A stretch of 17,482 nt of DNA from Pyrodictium delaneyi (GTDB lineage Archaea > Thermoproteota > Thermoprotei_A > Sulfolobales > Pyrodictiaceae). Every line of letters begins with the position of its first letter. Position 1 is the stretch's first letter. The position numbers and the translations under genes are program-made. The notes beneath the pieces are model-generated. The model searched no databases, had not been told where the DNA came from, and saw only the letters and a program-made list of their open reading frames with translations. Shown here in pieces: positions 1-7,492 of this stretch. The stretch lies in the NCBI GenBank assembly GCA_015661645.1, contig DQVR01000060.1, positions 1 to 17,482 on the forward strand. The letters run 5' to 3'.

Positions 1-759
1 ATAGTGGTAATAACCCAGAAGGGTATCGACGAGGTAGCCCAGCACTTCCTAGCCAAGAAGGGCATAATGGCAGTAAGAAGAGTAAAGAGAAGCGATTTAG
101 AGAAGCTAGAGTATGCGACCGGCGGTAAGATAGTGAGCAGCCTACGTGACCTAAAGCCAGAGGACTTAGGCTTCGCTAAGCTAGTGGAAGAGAGAAAAGT
201 CGGTAACGACAAGATGGTGTTCATAGAGGGCTGCCCCAACCCCAAGGCAGTAACAATACTCATACGCGGTGCCAACGACATGGTACTAGACGAGGCCGAG
301 AGAAGCCTAAACGATGCGCTTCACGTGCTCCGCAACGTACTAAGAAAGCCAATGATAGTGCCTGGCGGCGGCGCTGTAGAGGTAGAGCTCGCGCTAAGGC
401 TTAGGAAGTTTGCTGAGAGCCTAGGCGGAAAGGAACAGCTAGCAGTAGAGGCTTATGCTGACGCTCTTGAGGAGATACCAATGGTGCTGGCAGAGAGCGC
501 CGGCATGGACGCTCTCCAGGCGCTAATGGACCTAAGGAGGCTACACGCTGAGGGCAAAACATTTGCAGGTATCGATGCCATAAACGGCAAGATAGAGGAG
601 GACATGACGAAGATAAACGTGATAGAGCCGATACTGGTCAAAGAGCAGGTACTTAAGAGTGCTACCGAGGCTGCCACTGCAATACTGAAGATAGACGACG
701 TGATTGCCGCGGCGCCAAAGACCGAAGAAAAGAAGGGCAAGAAGGGCAAGGAGGACTAA
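1..759 (+). CDS. ths: Thermosome (group II chaperonin) subunit, C-terminal part
   Basis: This is the C-terminal 252 residues of an archaeal group II chaperonin subunit, which forms double-ring ATP-driven folding chambers in the cytoplasm. The reading frame is open at the left edge, so the GTG at position 4 is an internal valine codon and not a start. Visible family signatures are the apical-domain segment [20 protein letters not shown], followed by [19 protein letters not shown] and the [18 protein letters not shown] segment. The equatorial-domain motif [16 protein letters not shown] lies about 120 residues in. Full-length subunits are about 550 residues, so slightly more than half is missing. 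The tail is Lys/Glu-rich ([11 protein letters not shown]) rather than the Gly-Met-rich tail of many homologues. The catalytic GDGT motif would be in the missing N-terminal part. I cannot say whether this is the alpha, beta or another paralogue. Confidence 0.96.
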   Translation: MVVITQKGIDEVAQHFLAKKGIMAVRRVKRSDLEKLEYATGGKIVSSLRDLKPEDLGFAKLVEERKVGNDKMVFIEGCPNPKAVTILIRGANDMVLDEAERSLNDALHVLRNVLRKPMIVPGGGAVEVELALRLRKFAESLGGKEQLAVEAYADALEEIPMVLAESAGMDALQALMDLRRLHAEGKTFAGIDAINGKIEEDMTKINVIEPILVKEQVLKSATEAATAILKIDDVIAAAPKTEEKKGKKGKED

Positions 760-827
760 CACTCTTTTATCACTCTAGTCTAACAAGTTGCTTAATTTTT
801 ATAGTACACGTCCTATGATGTATTCCA

Positions 828-841
828 GCTTGTTTTCAAGC
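828..841. repeat. Small hairpin in the thermosome-rpoK spacer
   Basis: GCTTG and CAAGC form a 5-bp stem with a TTTT loop. CCAGC at 825-829 can alternatively pair with GCTGG at 855-859. The 159-nt spacer also has a T-rich CTCTTTTAT just after the thermosome stop, which could serve as a terminator. I see no gene in the spacer. Confidence 0.3.
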
Positions 842-871
842 CCCATATGCCCGTGCTGGTAGAGTCTTATT

Positions 872-880
872 CTTTTATAC
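872..880 (+). promoter_or_regulatory. TATA-like element upstream of rpoK
   Basis: CTTTTATAC lies about 43 nt before the GTG of rpoK. An archaeal start about 26 nt beyond the element centre would fall near position 902, giving a 16-17 nt leader that includes the GGGGGAG ribosome-binding site at 909-915. A second T/A-rich element, TTTTTATA, lies at 796-803. This is motif and spacing evidence only. Confidence 0.45.
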
Positions 881-918
881 TGCTCCGAGCGTTTTGCGTC
901 TAGTCTGCGGGGGAGAGC

Positions 919-1233
919 GTGCCAGCCCAGGAGCACAGCGTTAGCGAGCTTAGGAAAATGATAAAGATCGGGCCTCCCTGGCTTACTCGTTTCGAGCGTG
1001 CAAGAATCATAGGTGTCAGGGCGCTTCAGATAAGCATGGGCGCACCTGTACTCATTGATACAGAACAGGAACCCCAGCATGTTAGGGAAGACCCGGTGCT
1101 GCTAGCAAAGAAGGAGCTGGAGGCCGGGGTTTTACCTATGACTATCATACGCTATACTAGGCGTGGCGACGTTCAGCCAATACCTTTGAAGTGGTTAGTA
1201 GAACTCGACAAGCTTCGTCTCCGTATACACTAA
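919..1233 (+). CDS. rpoK: DNA-directed RNA polymerase subunit K (Rpo6, RPB6/omega homologue)
   Basis: Small archaeal RNA polymerase subunit homologous to eukaryotic RPB6 and bacterial omega, which stabilises the polymerase core. The diagnostic core is [20 protein letters not shown] at residues 22-41, followed by APVLID and then [13 protein letters not shown] at 71-83. That is the conserved pattern of the family. The protein has 104 residues, slightly longer than the usual 85-95. The GTG start is supported by the strong ribosome-binding site GGGGGAG four nt upstream. An internal ATG at 958 would remove 13 residues and is less well supported. It follows the thermosome gene by 159 nt and has its own TATA-like element. 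No catalytic residues are expected, because the subunit is structural. Confidence 0.92.
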   Translation: MPAQEHSVSELRKMIKIGPPWLTRFERARIIGVRALQISMGAPVLIDTEQEPQHVREDPVLLAKKELEAGVLPMTIIRYTRRGDVQPIPLKWLVELDKLRLRIH

Positions 1234-1246
1234 AGTTCCGGATCGT

Positions 1247-1325
1247 TCAATAGTGTTACAAACTCCCAGGCTTTTGGCCTGTTTACCTCTAGAGCAGAGC
1301 CGGGCTAGCTTGTGTACACTATTGA
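1247..1325. repeat. 79-nt potential stem-loop bounded by a perfect 10-bp inverted repeat
   Basis: TCAATAGTGT at 1247-1256 is the exact reverse complement of ACACTATTGA at 1316-1325. Three more pairs follow inside after a one-nt bulge (1258-1260 with 1313-1315). Within it, CAGGC at 1267-1271 pairs with GCCTG at 1277-1281 across a TTTTG loop, and CTAG at 1289-1292 can pair with CTAG at 1305-1308. It starts 14 nt after rpoK and ends before the topoisomerase start. It could be an rpoK 3' end or terminator structure, a topoisomerase mRNA leader, or a small RNA. Only the inverted repeats are directly seen. Confidence 0.4.
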
Positions 1326-1409
1326 TTCTAAGATAGCTTCATGTGAGTACTCGTGGCATGTAGCGTATTAGGGACACTGGCTAGGCTGCTGCGAGGGAGC
1401 AGCAAGGTT

Positions 1410-3488
1410 ATGGCGCGTAGACGCCTACAGCGAGACAAGAGTAGCACTGGCTGCGCAACCGGGCATGGCTACGTCCTTGTCATAGCTGAGAAGCCTAAGG
1501 CAGCACGTAAAATAGCAGAAGCTCTGTCTAGTGGTGCTAGGCCCAAGTTGTGCCGTCTTGGCAAGGTTCCCTACTGGCTTGTCTTGTGGAATGGACGCCT
1601 ACACGTAATAGCTTCTGCCGCTGGCCATTTGTTTGGGCTCACGACGGATGAAAGAGGGTTTCCTGTCTTCAGCTACTACTGGGCGCCTCTATGGCGCATA
1701 GACAGTAGCGCGTCGTATACCAAGCGTTTCTTTGAGGTTCTCGAGACACTCGCCGGCAGAGCTGCTGTGTTTATCAATGCTTGCGACTACGATATAGAGG
1801 GTAGCGTAATAGGCTACATGATTATAAAGAGTCTTGGCGACGTCAAGAGGGCGTACAGAGCCAAGTTCAGCGCCCTGACCCGGCAGGATATCCAGCGAGC
1901 CTTTAGGCGTCTAGAGCCGCTAGACTGGGATATGATAGAAGCAGGGCTTGCTAGGCACGAGCTAGACTGGATATGGGGAGTCAATGTTAGCAGAGCGCTT
2001 ATGGATTCTGTCAGCAGTGTAACCGGTAGACGTATAGTTCTAAGCGCTGGCAGAGTCCAGTCTCCTACACTTATTGAGGTGGTTGTGAGAAATAAAGAAA
2101 TCAATTTATTCGTTCCCCTGCCTAGCTTTGCTGTTAACGTTACTATAGCTCTTGGCGACTACAAGCATACTGGGCGTATAGCTGTATATGAGACACGGCA
2201 GGATGCGCTAGAAGCTGCCGAGAAGCTGAGACAGACCCGCTTTCTTAAGGTGGTATATTACCGGGAATGGAGGGAAAGACTTCTCCCGCCTTACCCGTTT
2301 AACCTTAGCGACCTGCAAGCCGAGGCGGCTAGGCTCTTTGGCTACAGCCCTATGTTTACACAGCGTGTTGCCGAGCAACTATATCTAGATGGACTGATAA
2401 GCTATCCTCGTACGAATAGCCAGAAGATGCCGGAATCCATAGACGTAGCTGCCATAGTTAGGAACCTGGCAAGGATCGGCGTATACCGCAACCTAGTTGA
2501 CTATCTTCTTCGCACAACCGGCGGCATCCTTCGCCCACGTAATGGCCCTAAAGACGATCCAGCTCATCCCGCCATACATCCTACTGGAGAAGTATCCTCC
2601 ACACCGCTAACGGGTGCACAGAAGAAAATATACGATCTCATAGTAAGGCGGTTCCTAGCTTCTATGGCGTCCCCCGCCATACTGACTAGAACTCACGCCA
2701 GGCTAGCCGCCCCGGGTATAGGTTTTTTCGAGCTATCAGGGCTGCGCATACTGGACTACGGCTGGCTGAGAATTTACTACTTCGCAGCACCAAAAGAGAG
2801 CCAGATACCGCGGCTTAAAGTAGGCGATATCGTTGATATTAAGAGGGTCTCTGTGCGTATAGCCTACAGTAGCCCTCCAGAGCCGTATACTAAAGCGTCA
2901 CTAGTCAAATGGATGGAGCGCATGGGTATTGGCACCGAGGCTACAAGAGCTAGGATTGTAGAACTCTTGTTTGAACGTGGCTACCTCACTAGCCGGGGTA
3001 AGAGAATAGATGTTACGGAGCTGGGTTATGCTGTAGCCCGGGTTCTGGCCAAGTATTTCCCACAGCTTACTAGCATTGAACTCACTAGATATTTTGAAGA
3101 ACATCTTGAGGCTATTAGAGCTCGCAAGACTAGCCGCTCGGCAGTGATAGATGAGGCTAAGCGCCTTCTTAGCTCAATTCTAGCAGAGTTCAAGAAAAGT
3201 GCCATGGAGTCCGTGGGTATGGAACTCGCTAAGGCTCTTAACATTATAAAGCCTGGAAATACTTGCACTATATGCCAGCGTGAGGCCACAGAAACAGGAC
3301 TATGCCATTTCCACCAAGAGGCGCTTCAGAGGCTGCTTCAAGGCTATATAGAATGGCGTAGAAGGACTGGCGTCGGTTGCCTCGAGTTTCTACAGAAGAT
3401 CGCTCAGCTTAGTTCAGCAGGCCACTGGGTCCGCGAGGTAGCTACATACTTTGCTAGACAAGGTAAGTGCCCTTTCAGCGCGCTATGA
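1410..3488 (+). CDS. topA: DNA topoisomerase I/III (type IA), archaeal
   Basis: Type IA topoisomerase that cuts one DNA strand through a 5'-phosphotyrosine and relaxes negative supercoils. The frame is open from a GTG at 1353. I choose the ATG at 1410 because GAGGGAG lies at 1393-1399, ten nt upstream, and the Toprim domain starts soon after. In numbering from 1353, the order is: Toprim strand VLVIAEKPKAARKIAEAL (41-58), acidic triad DYDIEG (145-150), SAGRVQSP (231-238), catalytic Tyr351 in GLISYPRTNS, HPAIHPT (405-411) and GIGTEATRA (525-533). No reverse-gyrase helicase domain is present. A C-terminal CTIC...CHFH cluster (638-654) looks like an atypical zinc site, in place of the usual repeated Cys4 ribbons. 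It shares 14 nt at its 3' end with the convergent signal peptidase gene. The exact topo I versus III label is uncertain. Confidence 0.93.
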   Translation: MARRRLQRDKSSTGCATGHGYVLVIAEKPKAARKIAEALSSGARPKLCRLGKVPYWLVLWNGRLHVIASAAGHLFGLTTDERGFPVFSYYWAPLWRIDSSASYTKRFFEVLETLAGRAAVFINACDYDIEGSVIGYMIIKSLGDVKRAYRAKFSALTRQDIQRAFRRLEPLDWDMIEAGLARHELDWIWGVNVSRALMDSVSSVTGRRIVLSAGRVQSPTLIEVVVRNKEINLFVPLPSFAVNVTIALGDYKHTGRIAVYETRQDALEAAEKLRQTRFLKVVYYREWRERLLPPYPFNLSDLQAEAARLFGYSPMFTQRVAEQLYLDGLISYPRTNSQKMPESIDVAAIVRNLARIGVYRNLVDYLLRTTGGILRPRNGPKDDPAHPAIHPTGEVSSTPLTGAQKKIYDLIVRRFLASMASPAILTRTHARLAAPGIGFFELSGLRILDYGWLRIYYFAAPKESQIPRLKVGDIVDIKRVSVRIAYSSPPEPYTKASLVKWMERMGIGTEATRARIVELLFERGYLTSRGKRIDVTELGYAVARVLAKYFPQLTSIELTRYFEEHLEAIRARKTSRSAVIDEAKRLLSSILAEFKKSAMESVGMELAKALNIIKPGNTCTICQREATETGLCHFHQEALQRLLQGYIEWRRRTGVGCLEFLQKIAQLSSAGHWVREVATYFARQGKCPFSAL

Positions 3489-3960
3489 AGCTTAGAAGGC
3501 CCAGATAGGGGATACGAAATGGGGCAACAATGTTTTTTCCATTGATGTCCAAGTCGATTTGGTATACGATACCTACTACTTCATCGTAACTTATACCTAG
3601 GTGCGGCTGCAGCATAAGCGCAACATCGTCCACGGGGTTGTTGTCTCCCTTGGTGACATAGCAGAGAGGCTTGCAGCCAGGACCGCTATTTATCTTGATG
3701 ACTCTATGGATAACTAGTTCTCCTCTAAGACTGTGATATACGAGAATGTCTCCCACCTTTATATCGTATGGAGATGGCTTATAGACTATCACTATATCGC
3801 CGTTATATAGCGTAGGTAGCATGCTATAGCCTTCTACTACCACGAGTGGCGTAGATATACCCAGTTTCTCTCCAATGCTATTCTTTGCTAGCACTAGTAT
3901 CGCAGCGATAGCTATTACAAATGCTAGTGCCTTTAGAGTTGTCTTCATTTCAGCATTCAT
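3475..3960 (-). CDS. Signal peptidase I (archaeal/ER-type, S26B)
   Basis: Membrane-anchored serine protease that removes signal peptides from exported proteins. Residues 8-25 form one hydrophobic anchor. The catalytic serine is Ser46 in VVEGYSMLPTLYNGD. The second conserved box has His85 in ELVIHRVI, where bacterial enzymes have the lysine; histidine is typical of the archaeal and ER enzymes. The third box, YVTKGDNNPVDD, carries Asp106 and Asp111/112. A second hydrophobic stretch ends the protein. At 161 residues it is a compact member of the family. The ATG start has AGGGGT upstream with about 7 nt spacing; an ATG at 3948 is possible but has weaker support. It is last of four minus-strand genes, 42 nt after the zinc-ribbon gene, and its last 14 nt overlap the topoisomerase gene tail to tail. 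Confidence 0.9.
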   Translation of the reverse strand: MNAEMKTTLKALAFVIAIAAILVLAKNSIGEKLGISTPLVVVEGYSMLPTLYNGDIVIVYKPSPYDIKVGDILVYHSLRGELVIHRVIKINSGPGCKPLCYVTKGDNNPVDDVALMLQPHLGISYDEVVGIVYQIDLDINGKNIVAPFRIPYLGLLSFIAR

Positions 3961-4002
3961 TAAAATACCCCTAAGCTCGTTCTATGTGGTTAGCTATCTA
4001 AG

Positions 4003-4317
4003 TTACTCTTCGTCAATATCGTCTATGTCTATCTCTATTATCTCTCCTCTTCGCTCTTCTTTCTCCTTTCCATTCTTTATAGCCGCCTTAGCGCCTTTAC
4101 CCGATTCGACCTCGACCTCGCTACCACCTACCTTAATCTTGGATATTACGCCTCTCCATCTGTGGCCACACTCGGGGCATACAAAGCTACCCATTACTGT
4201 TATTGTTATACGACCCTTTGCATCAGGAAACGGAGAAACTAGCTGCCATGTCTTGGCCGGCTCTGTCCTGGTACCGCACCTAGGGCAGACGTATGGGTCT
4301 TTTTTCCCTCTCGGCAT
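4003..4317 (-). CDS. Small zinc-ribbon protein with acidic C-terminal tail
   Basis: A 104-residue protein whose N-terminal half holds two CxxC pairs: C11/C14 in YVCPRCGT and C47/C50 in FVCPECGHRW. This is the layout of a zinc ribbon, probably one metal site. Between them is TWQLVSPFPDAKGRITITVM, a beta-rich stretch. After residue 60 comes a low-complexity Lys/Glu stretch and then a strongly acidic tail (EIIEIDIDDIDEE). I start at the ATG at 4317, where GGTGG lies 5 nt upstream; an in-frame GTG at 4326 adds three residues. I do not recognise a specific function. Archaeal zinc-ribbon proteins of this size are often involved in transcription or translation, but that is family-level inference. 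It sits between the MscS-like and signal peptidase genes, likely in the same transcript. Confidence 0.8.
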   Translation of the reverse strand: MPRGKKDPYVCPRCGTRTEPAKTWQLVSPFPDAKGRITITVMGSFVCPECGHRWRGVISKIKVGGSEVEVESGKGAKAAIKNGKEKEERRGEIIEIDIDDIDEE

Positions 4318-4392
4318 CGTTACCACCGTTAGCTTGCCACTACCGCAGTGGTGTTAGCAGCACCGCCATCCACTAATAGCCTTGCGCCTGGC

Positions 4393-5247
4393 CTAGGCTA
4401 GAGGCTTCAACCTTATGGATGGCGACAAATCTCCTAGCTCGTCGATTAGTTCAGCAATTATACTATTTATGGTGGCCGGTCTTGGTTCTGCCCCCATTAC
4501 GGGTACACGTACTTCCAGCCTTATACGACTACTATCGGCGCTAGTTACTAGTACTGTGACTTCTTGCGGCCTCGTGGTTAGCCGGGCTTCGCCGAGTATG
4601 CTCCTAACTATCTTCTCAAGATATTCTATCGGATTACCCTTTTCTAGCCTTGGTGCATCAACCTCTATTTCTAGCATGACTGTACTCTGGACGTTAGTTA
4701 GCTGTACTATAGGCTCACTTACTATCACATGGTTCGGCACATAGGCTATCTTACCGGACAGAGTCCTAATGCGTGTATAGAAGAGCCCTGTTCCAATTAT
4801 TTTACCTTTTATACCGAGCCGAGGTAGTTCCACGAGTGTAGCCGCTCTATGACTCTGTTTAAAAGCTAGCATTATGTAGTATGCCGAGACGTCCGCTATA
4901 ATGTTCCAGTTTGAGAGTAGTATTACAGCCAGTATGACTATGAGTACGTATAATACTTCTCTGGCGCTGGTGAACATGTAGATTAGAGCTATTATTGTTA
5001 CCGCGTATGTAGCAAGAGATACAAGTCTGTAGATTTGCTCGGACAATGTACTCGATATCATATCACGTTTCTGTAGACGTAGAAGTAGCGATTTTACAGC
5101 ACGCAAGAACAAGTACACTATTATGAAGACTATAAGTAGTTGTAGTAATGGTGTTAACAACTGCGCCTTTACAAATGCCATTGCCTGGCTTATAAAGCTG
5201 GTTACATTATCTACGGACAGCGTCTGGGCAGTTATATTCGATGACAA
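4393..5247 (-). CDS. MscS-family small-conductance mechanosensitive channel
   Basis: Predicted membrane channel that opens under membrane tension and releases solutes on osmotic downshock. Three hydrophobic helices are visible at about residues 31-50, 73-92 and 97-125. They are followed by the MscS beta domain: GKIIGTGLFYTRIRTLSGKI, then AYVPNHVIVSEPIVQLTN at 168-185, matching the family pattern of a PN motif and a closing T-N. The C-terminal alpha/beta part ends with EVRVPVMGAEPRPATINSII. At 284 residues it is the size of the E. coli MscS class. The start is TTG, with GGGGGTG at 5258-5264 ten nt upstream; no better start is seen. It follows the RCK gene by 43 nt and precedes the zinc-ribbon gene by about 75 nt. 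The pairing with an RCK protein suggests ion and turgor homeostasis, which is inference. Confidence 0.88.
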   Translation of the reverse strand: MSSNITAQTLSVDNVTSFISQAMAFVKAQLLTPLLQLLIVFIIVYLFLRAVKSLLLRLQKRDMISSTLSEQIYRLVSLATYAVTIIALIYMFTSAREVLYVLIVILAVILLSNWNIIADVSAYYIMLAFKQSHRAATLVELPRLGIKGKIIGTGLFYTRIRTLSGKIAYVPNHVIVSEPIVQLTNVQSTVMLEIEVDAPRLEKGNPIEYLEKIVRSILGEARLTTRPQEVTVLVTSADSSRIRLEVRVPVMGAEPRPATINSIIAELIDELGDLSPSIRLKPLA

Positions 5248-5257
5248 GCTCTAGTTG

Positions 5258-5264
5258 CACCCCC
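5258..5264 (-). promoter_or_regulatory. Shine-Dalgarno that supports the TTG start of the MscS-like gene
   Basis: On the minus strand the sequence reads GGGGGTG, then ten nt, then TTG at 5247. It is complementary to the CACCUCC end of archaeal 16S rRNA (established knowledge). Confidence 0.5.
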
Positions 5265-5290
5265 GAGCAGGGATGCAGATTATTTCTAGA

Positions 5291-5950
5291 CTATCTAAAT
5301 GCTTCAAGGAACTCCTCTACTATGTCGTCACGGACTAGCGCTATAATCTGATAGCCAGCCTCGAGGCGAAGAATCTCGCCCGGGTCGTGAAACTCTTCGC
5401 CATCGAATACTGCCAGTATTTTAACTCCGTGCCGTGGATACTTTACCTCGTCTAAGAGCTGCCCTTCAACGCTACTGCCTTCAGCGATGGTTATTGTTAC
5501 CAGTCTGAACCCGCCTATATAGACAGGTACCAGCTCTACTACATTGTACTTGCCCTCTATCACACCTTCAACTATCGAGCCTATGACTCGGGGCTCAACT
5601 ACTATATGCTCGGCTATGCCTATTCTTGATAGTATCTGTGCTATTCTACTATCCCTAACCTTAACTATTACACGGGGTACGCCATATTCTCTGGCTATTA
5701 ATGCGGCAAACAAATTAACCTCATCTCTGTTCGTCGCAGCTACCACGACATCTATATTGGCTATGTTAACCTCATCGTAGGTTGATGGATCGGTCGCATC
5801 TCTTGCGTATGATGCCACGTCTGCTTCTTCCGCCACCTTTCTGGCTTTTTTCTCATCCTTATCGATAACTATTATTTCGTGGCCCTTTTCCGAGAGCCTC
5901 TTGGCTAGTAGCGAGCCGAGTTTACCTGCGCCAACGATTAGTATACGCAC
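5291..5950 (-). CDS. TrkA/RCK-type NAD-binding regulatory protein
   Basis: Cytoplasmic nucleotide-sensing protein of the kind that gates potassium transporters or channels. The N-terminal Rossmann domain has GAGKLG at residues 7-12 and an acidic Asp30 at the end of the second strand (IIVIDKDEKKA), which favours NAD over NADP. It continues to about residue 125 with AATNRDEVNLFAALIAREYG and VIVKVRD. The second part (about 135-215) has the TrkA-C pattern, including GGFRLVTITIAEGSSVEGQ and GYQIIALVRDD. At 219 residues it is a normal stand-alone KtrA/TrkA size with no membrane part. The start is GTG with GGGGG nine nt upstream. It heads the four-gene minus-strand run and is divergent from enolase. 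No Trk/Ktr membrane subunit is in the window, so its partner is unknown; the adjacent MscS-like channel is one possibility. Confidence 0.92.
   Translation of the reverse strand: MRILIVGAGKLGSLLAKRLSEKGHEIIVIDKDEKKARKVAEEADVASYARDATDPSTYDEVNIANIDVVVAATNRDEVNLFAALIAREYGVPRVIVKVRDSRIAQILSRIGIAEHIVVEPRVIGSIVEGVIEGKYNVVELVPVYIGGFRLVTITIAEGSSVEGQLLDEVKYPRHGVKILAVFDGEEFHDPGEILRLEAGYQIIALVRDDIVEEFLEAFR
5938..5946 (+). promoter_or_regulatory. eno: Possible TATA element for enolase, inside the RCK coding start
   Basis: TTAGTATAC is centred near 5942. A start 26 nt downstream would fall near 5968 and leave a leader of about 23 nt that contains the enolase ribbon of GAGGTG at 5978-5983, a strong ribosome-binding site seven nt before the ATG. 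The element lies within the first codons of the divergent RCK gene. Confidence 0.35.
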
Positions 5951-5985
5951 CCTTTACAGCCCCCAGGGATGGAGAACGAGGTGCT

Positions 5986-5993
5986 GATATATG
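5986..5993 (-). promoter_or_regulatory. Possible TATA element for the RCK operon, overlapping the enolase start codon
   Basis: GATATATG holds a symmetric ATATAT that overlaps the enolase ATG (5991). Read on the minus strand, a start about 26 nt away falls near 5964, 14 nt before the GTG of the RCK gene. No other T/A-rich element is seen in the 40-nt spacer. Confidence 0.35.
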
Positions 5994-7325
5994 GGTTTGC
6001 CAGCCAGGCTCCGGGGCGACTTCGTTATAGAAGATGTACGCGCCAGGATGATTCTAGACTCTCGGGGTAATCCTACTGTCGAGGCCGAGGTAGTAACGCG
6101 TGGAGGTTTTGGCCGTGCTGCAGCTCCTGCTGGTGCTTCTAAGGGTCTTCACGAGGCTATCGAGCTGCGAGATGGTGGTAAAGAGTTTAACGGCAAGGGT
6201 GTTAGTAGGGCCGTCTATAATGTTAACAATATAATTGCTCCACGGCTACGTGGACTCGATTCACGGAAACAGAGACTTATCGACTTCATAATGTGCCAGC
6301 TTGACGGCACACCTAACAAGTCTAGGCTCGGAGCTAACGCGATAGTAGCGGTTTCATTAGCCGTAGCTAAGGCCGCTGCAGACACTGCCGGTGTCCCTCT
6401 GTATGAGTACCTCGGCGGCGCCGGTGGCACCTTCATCCTGCCAGCACCCCTTCTCAATATAATTAATGGCGGCGCCCATGCTGGCAACGAGCTTACATTC
6501 CAAGAGTTCATGATAGTCCCTGTTGGCGCGGATACATTCGCTGAAGCTATACGTATAGCTACTGAAGTGTACCACAAGCTTAGGCAGGTTCTGAAGGATC
6601 GTTATGGGGCTATTGCGGTGAATGTTGGCGACGAGGGTGGCTATGCGCCTCCTATGAAAAGTAACAGAGAAGCGCTTGATGCCCTTCGCGAATCTGTGTC
6701 TAGGGCCGGGTATACACCCGGTAAAGAAGTACTATTCGCTCTTGATGCTGCTGCGTCACACTTCTATGACACCGAGAAGAATGTGTACATTGTTGACAAT
6801 AGGCATCTTAGCCGAGACGAACTCTTAGAGTACTACATTAGTCTTATCAATGAGTATCCTATTGCAAGCATAGAAGATCCGTTCTACGAGGAGGACTTTG
6901 AAACACATGCCGAGCTGACTCGGCGCATAGGTAATAAGGTCTTAATAGTAGGCGATGACCTCTATGTAACTAGCCTAGAACGGCTTAAGAAAGGTATAGA
7001 GCATGGTGCTTCTAACGCTGCGTTGCTTAAGGTTAACCAGATAGGAACACTGACTGAGGCTATGGATTATGCCCGTGCAGCCATGTATAATGGCATGCGC
7101 GTAATAGTCAGCCACCGTAGTGGCGAGACTGAGGATACTACGATATCGCATATAGCTGTGGGCTTGAGGGCTGGCTTCATCAAGACTGGTGCCCCTGCAA
7201 GGGGGGAGCGGACAGCAAAGTACAACGAGTTGCTACGTATAGAGGAAGAGCTAGCGGGCGATGCTATATATGCAGGAAAACTTGTATACAAGGGGTTAGT
7301 GTATCTATATACATCTGACCACTAA
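5991..7325 (+). CDS. eno: Enolase (phosphopyruvate hydratase)
   Basis: Glycolytic/gluconeogenic enzyme that interconverts 2-phosphoglycerate and phosphoenolpyruvate in the cytoplasm with two Mg2+ ions. Signatures in order: DSRGNPTVEAEV (23-34), the APAGASKGLHEA loop (45-56), GGAHAGNELTFQEFMIVP (160-177), catalytic Glu215 in NVGDEGG, metal ligands Asp252 (LDAAAS), Glu295 (SIEDPF) and Asp322 (GDDLYVT), catalytic Lys347 in LLKVNQIGTLTEA, the SHRSGETED segment (374-382), and Lys398 in FIKTGAPARGERTAKYN. All expected active-site residues are present. At 444 residues it is slightly longer than the usual 420-435, because of about 10 extra N-terminal residues. The ATG start is supported by GAGGTG seven nt upstream. 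It is divergent from the RCK gene; no glycolysis neighbours are in the window. Confidence 0.98.
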   Translation: MGLPARLRGDFVIEDVRARMILDSRGNPTVEAEVVTRGGFGRAAAPAGASKGLHEAIELRDGGKEFNGKGVSRAVYNVNNIIAPRLRGLDSRKQRLIDFIMCQLDGTPNKSRLGANAIVAVSLAVAKAAADTAGVPLYEYLGGAGGTFILPAPLLNIINGGAHAGNELTFQEFMIVPVGADTFAEAIRIATEVYHKLRQVLKDRYGAIAVNVGDEGGYAPPMKSNREALDALRESVSRAGYTPGKEVLFALDAAASHFYDTEKNVYIVDNRHLSRDELLEYYISLINEYPIASIEDPFYEEDFETHAELTRRIGNKVLIVGDDLYVTSLERLKKGIEHGASNAALLKVNQIGTLTEAMDYARAAMYNGMRVIVSHRSGETEDTTISHIAVGLRAGFIKTGAPARGERTAKYNELLRIEEELAGDAIYAGKLVYKGLVYLYTSDH

Positions 7326-7492
7326 GCACGTACAACCACCATACTTGGACATATATTATTTATTGTCTTAGATGCTTAACAGCTAGCATATTGACTAGTT
7401 GCGGGTGCTCCATAACTTTAGCGGCTTGTGGTCCGCTGATTCGTGGCTGCCTCTTAGCTGTGTATTGAGTACGACAGTGGTGGCTATAGGTC

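Noticed and set aside
1353..1409. Topoisomerase start at the GTG at 1353
   Set aside because: No good ribosome-binding site; the ATG at 1410 has GAGGGAG upstream and is closer to the family start.
1353..3488. Reverse gyrase
   Set aside because: The protein starts with the Toprim domain and lacks the helicase half.
4003..4326. Transcription elongation factor Elf1 or Cren7 chromatin protein
   Set aside because: Only the two CxxC pairs fit Elf1, with different spacing and surroundings; Cren7 has no such cysteines.
6215..6577. 120-residue minus-strand ORF inside enolase
   Set aside because: Antisense shadow of the enolase coding region.
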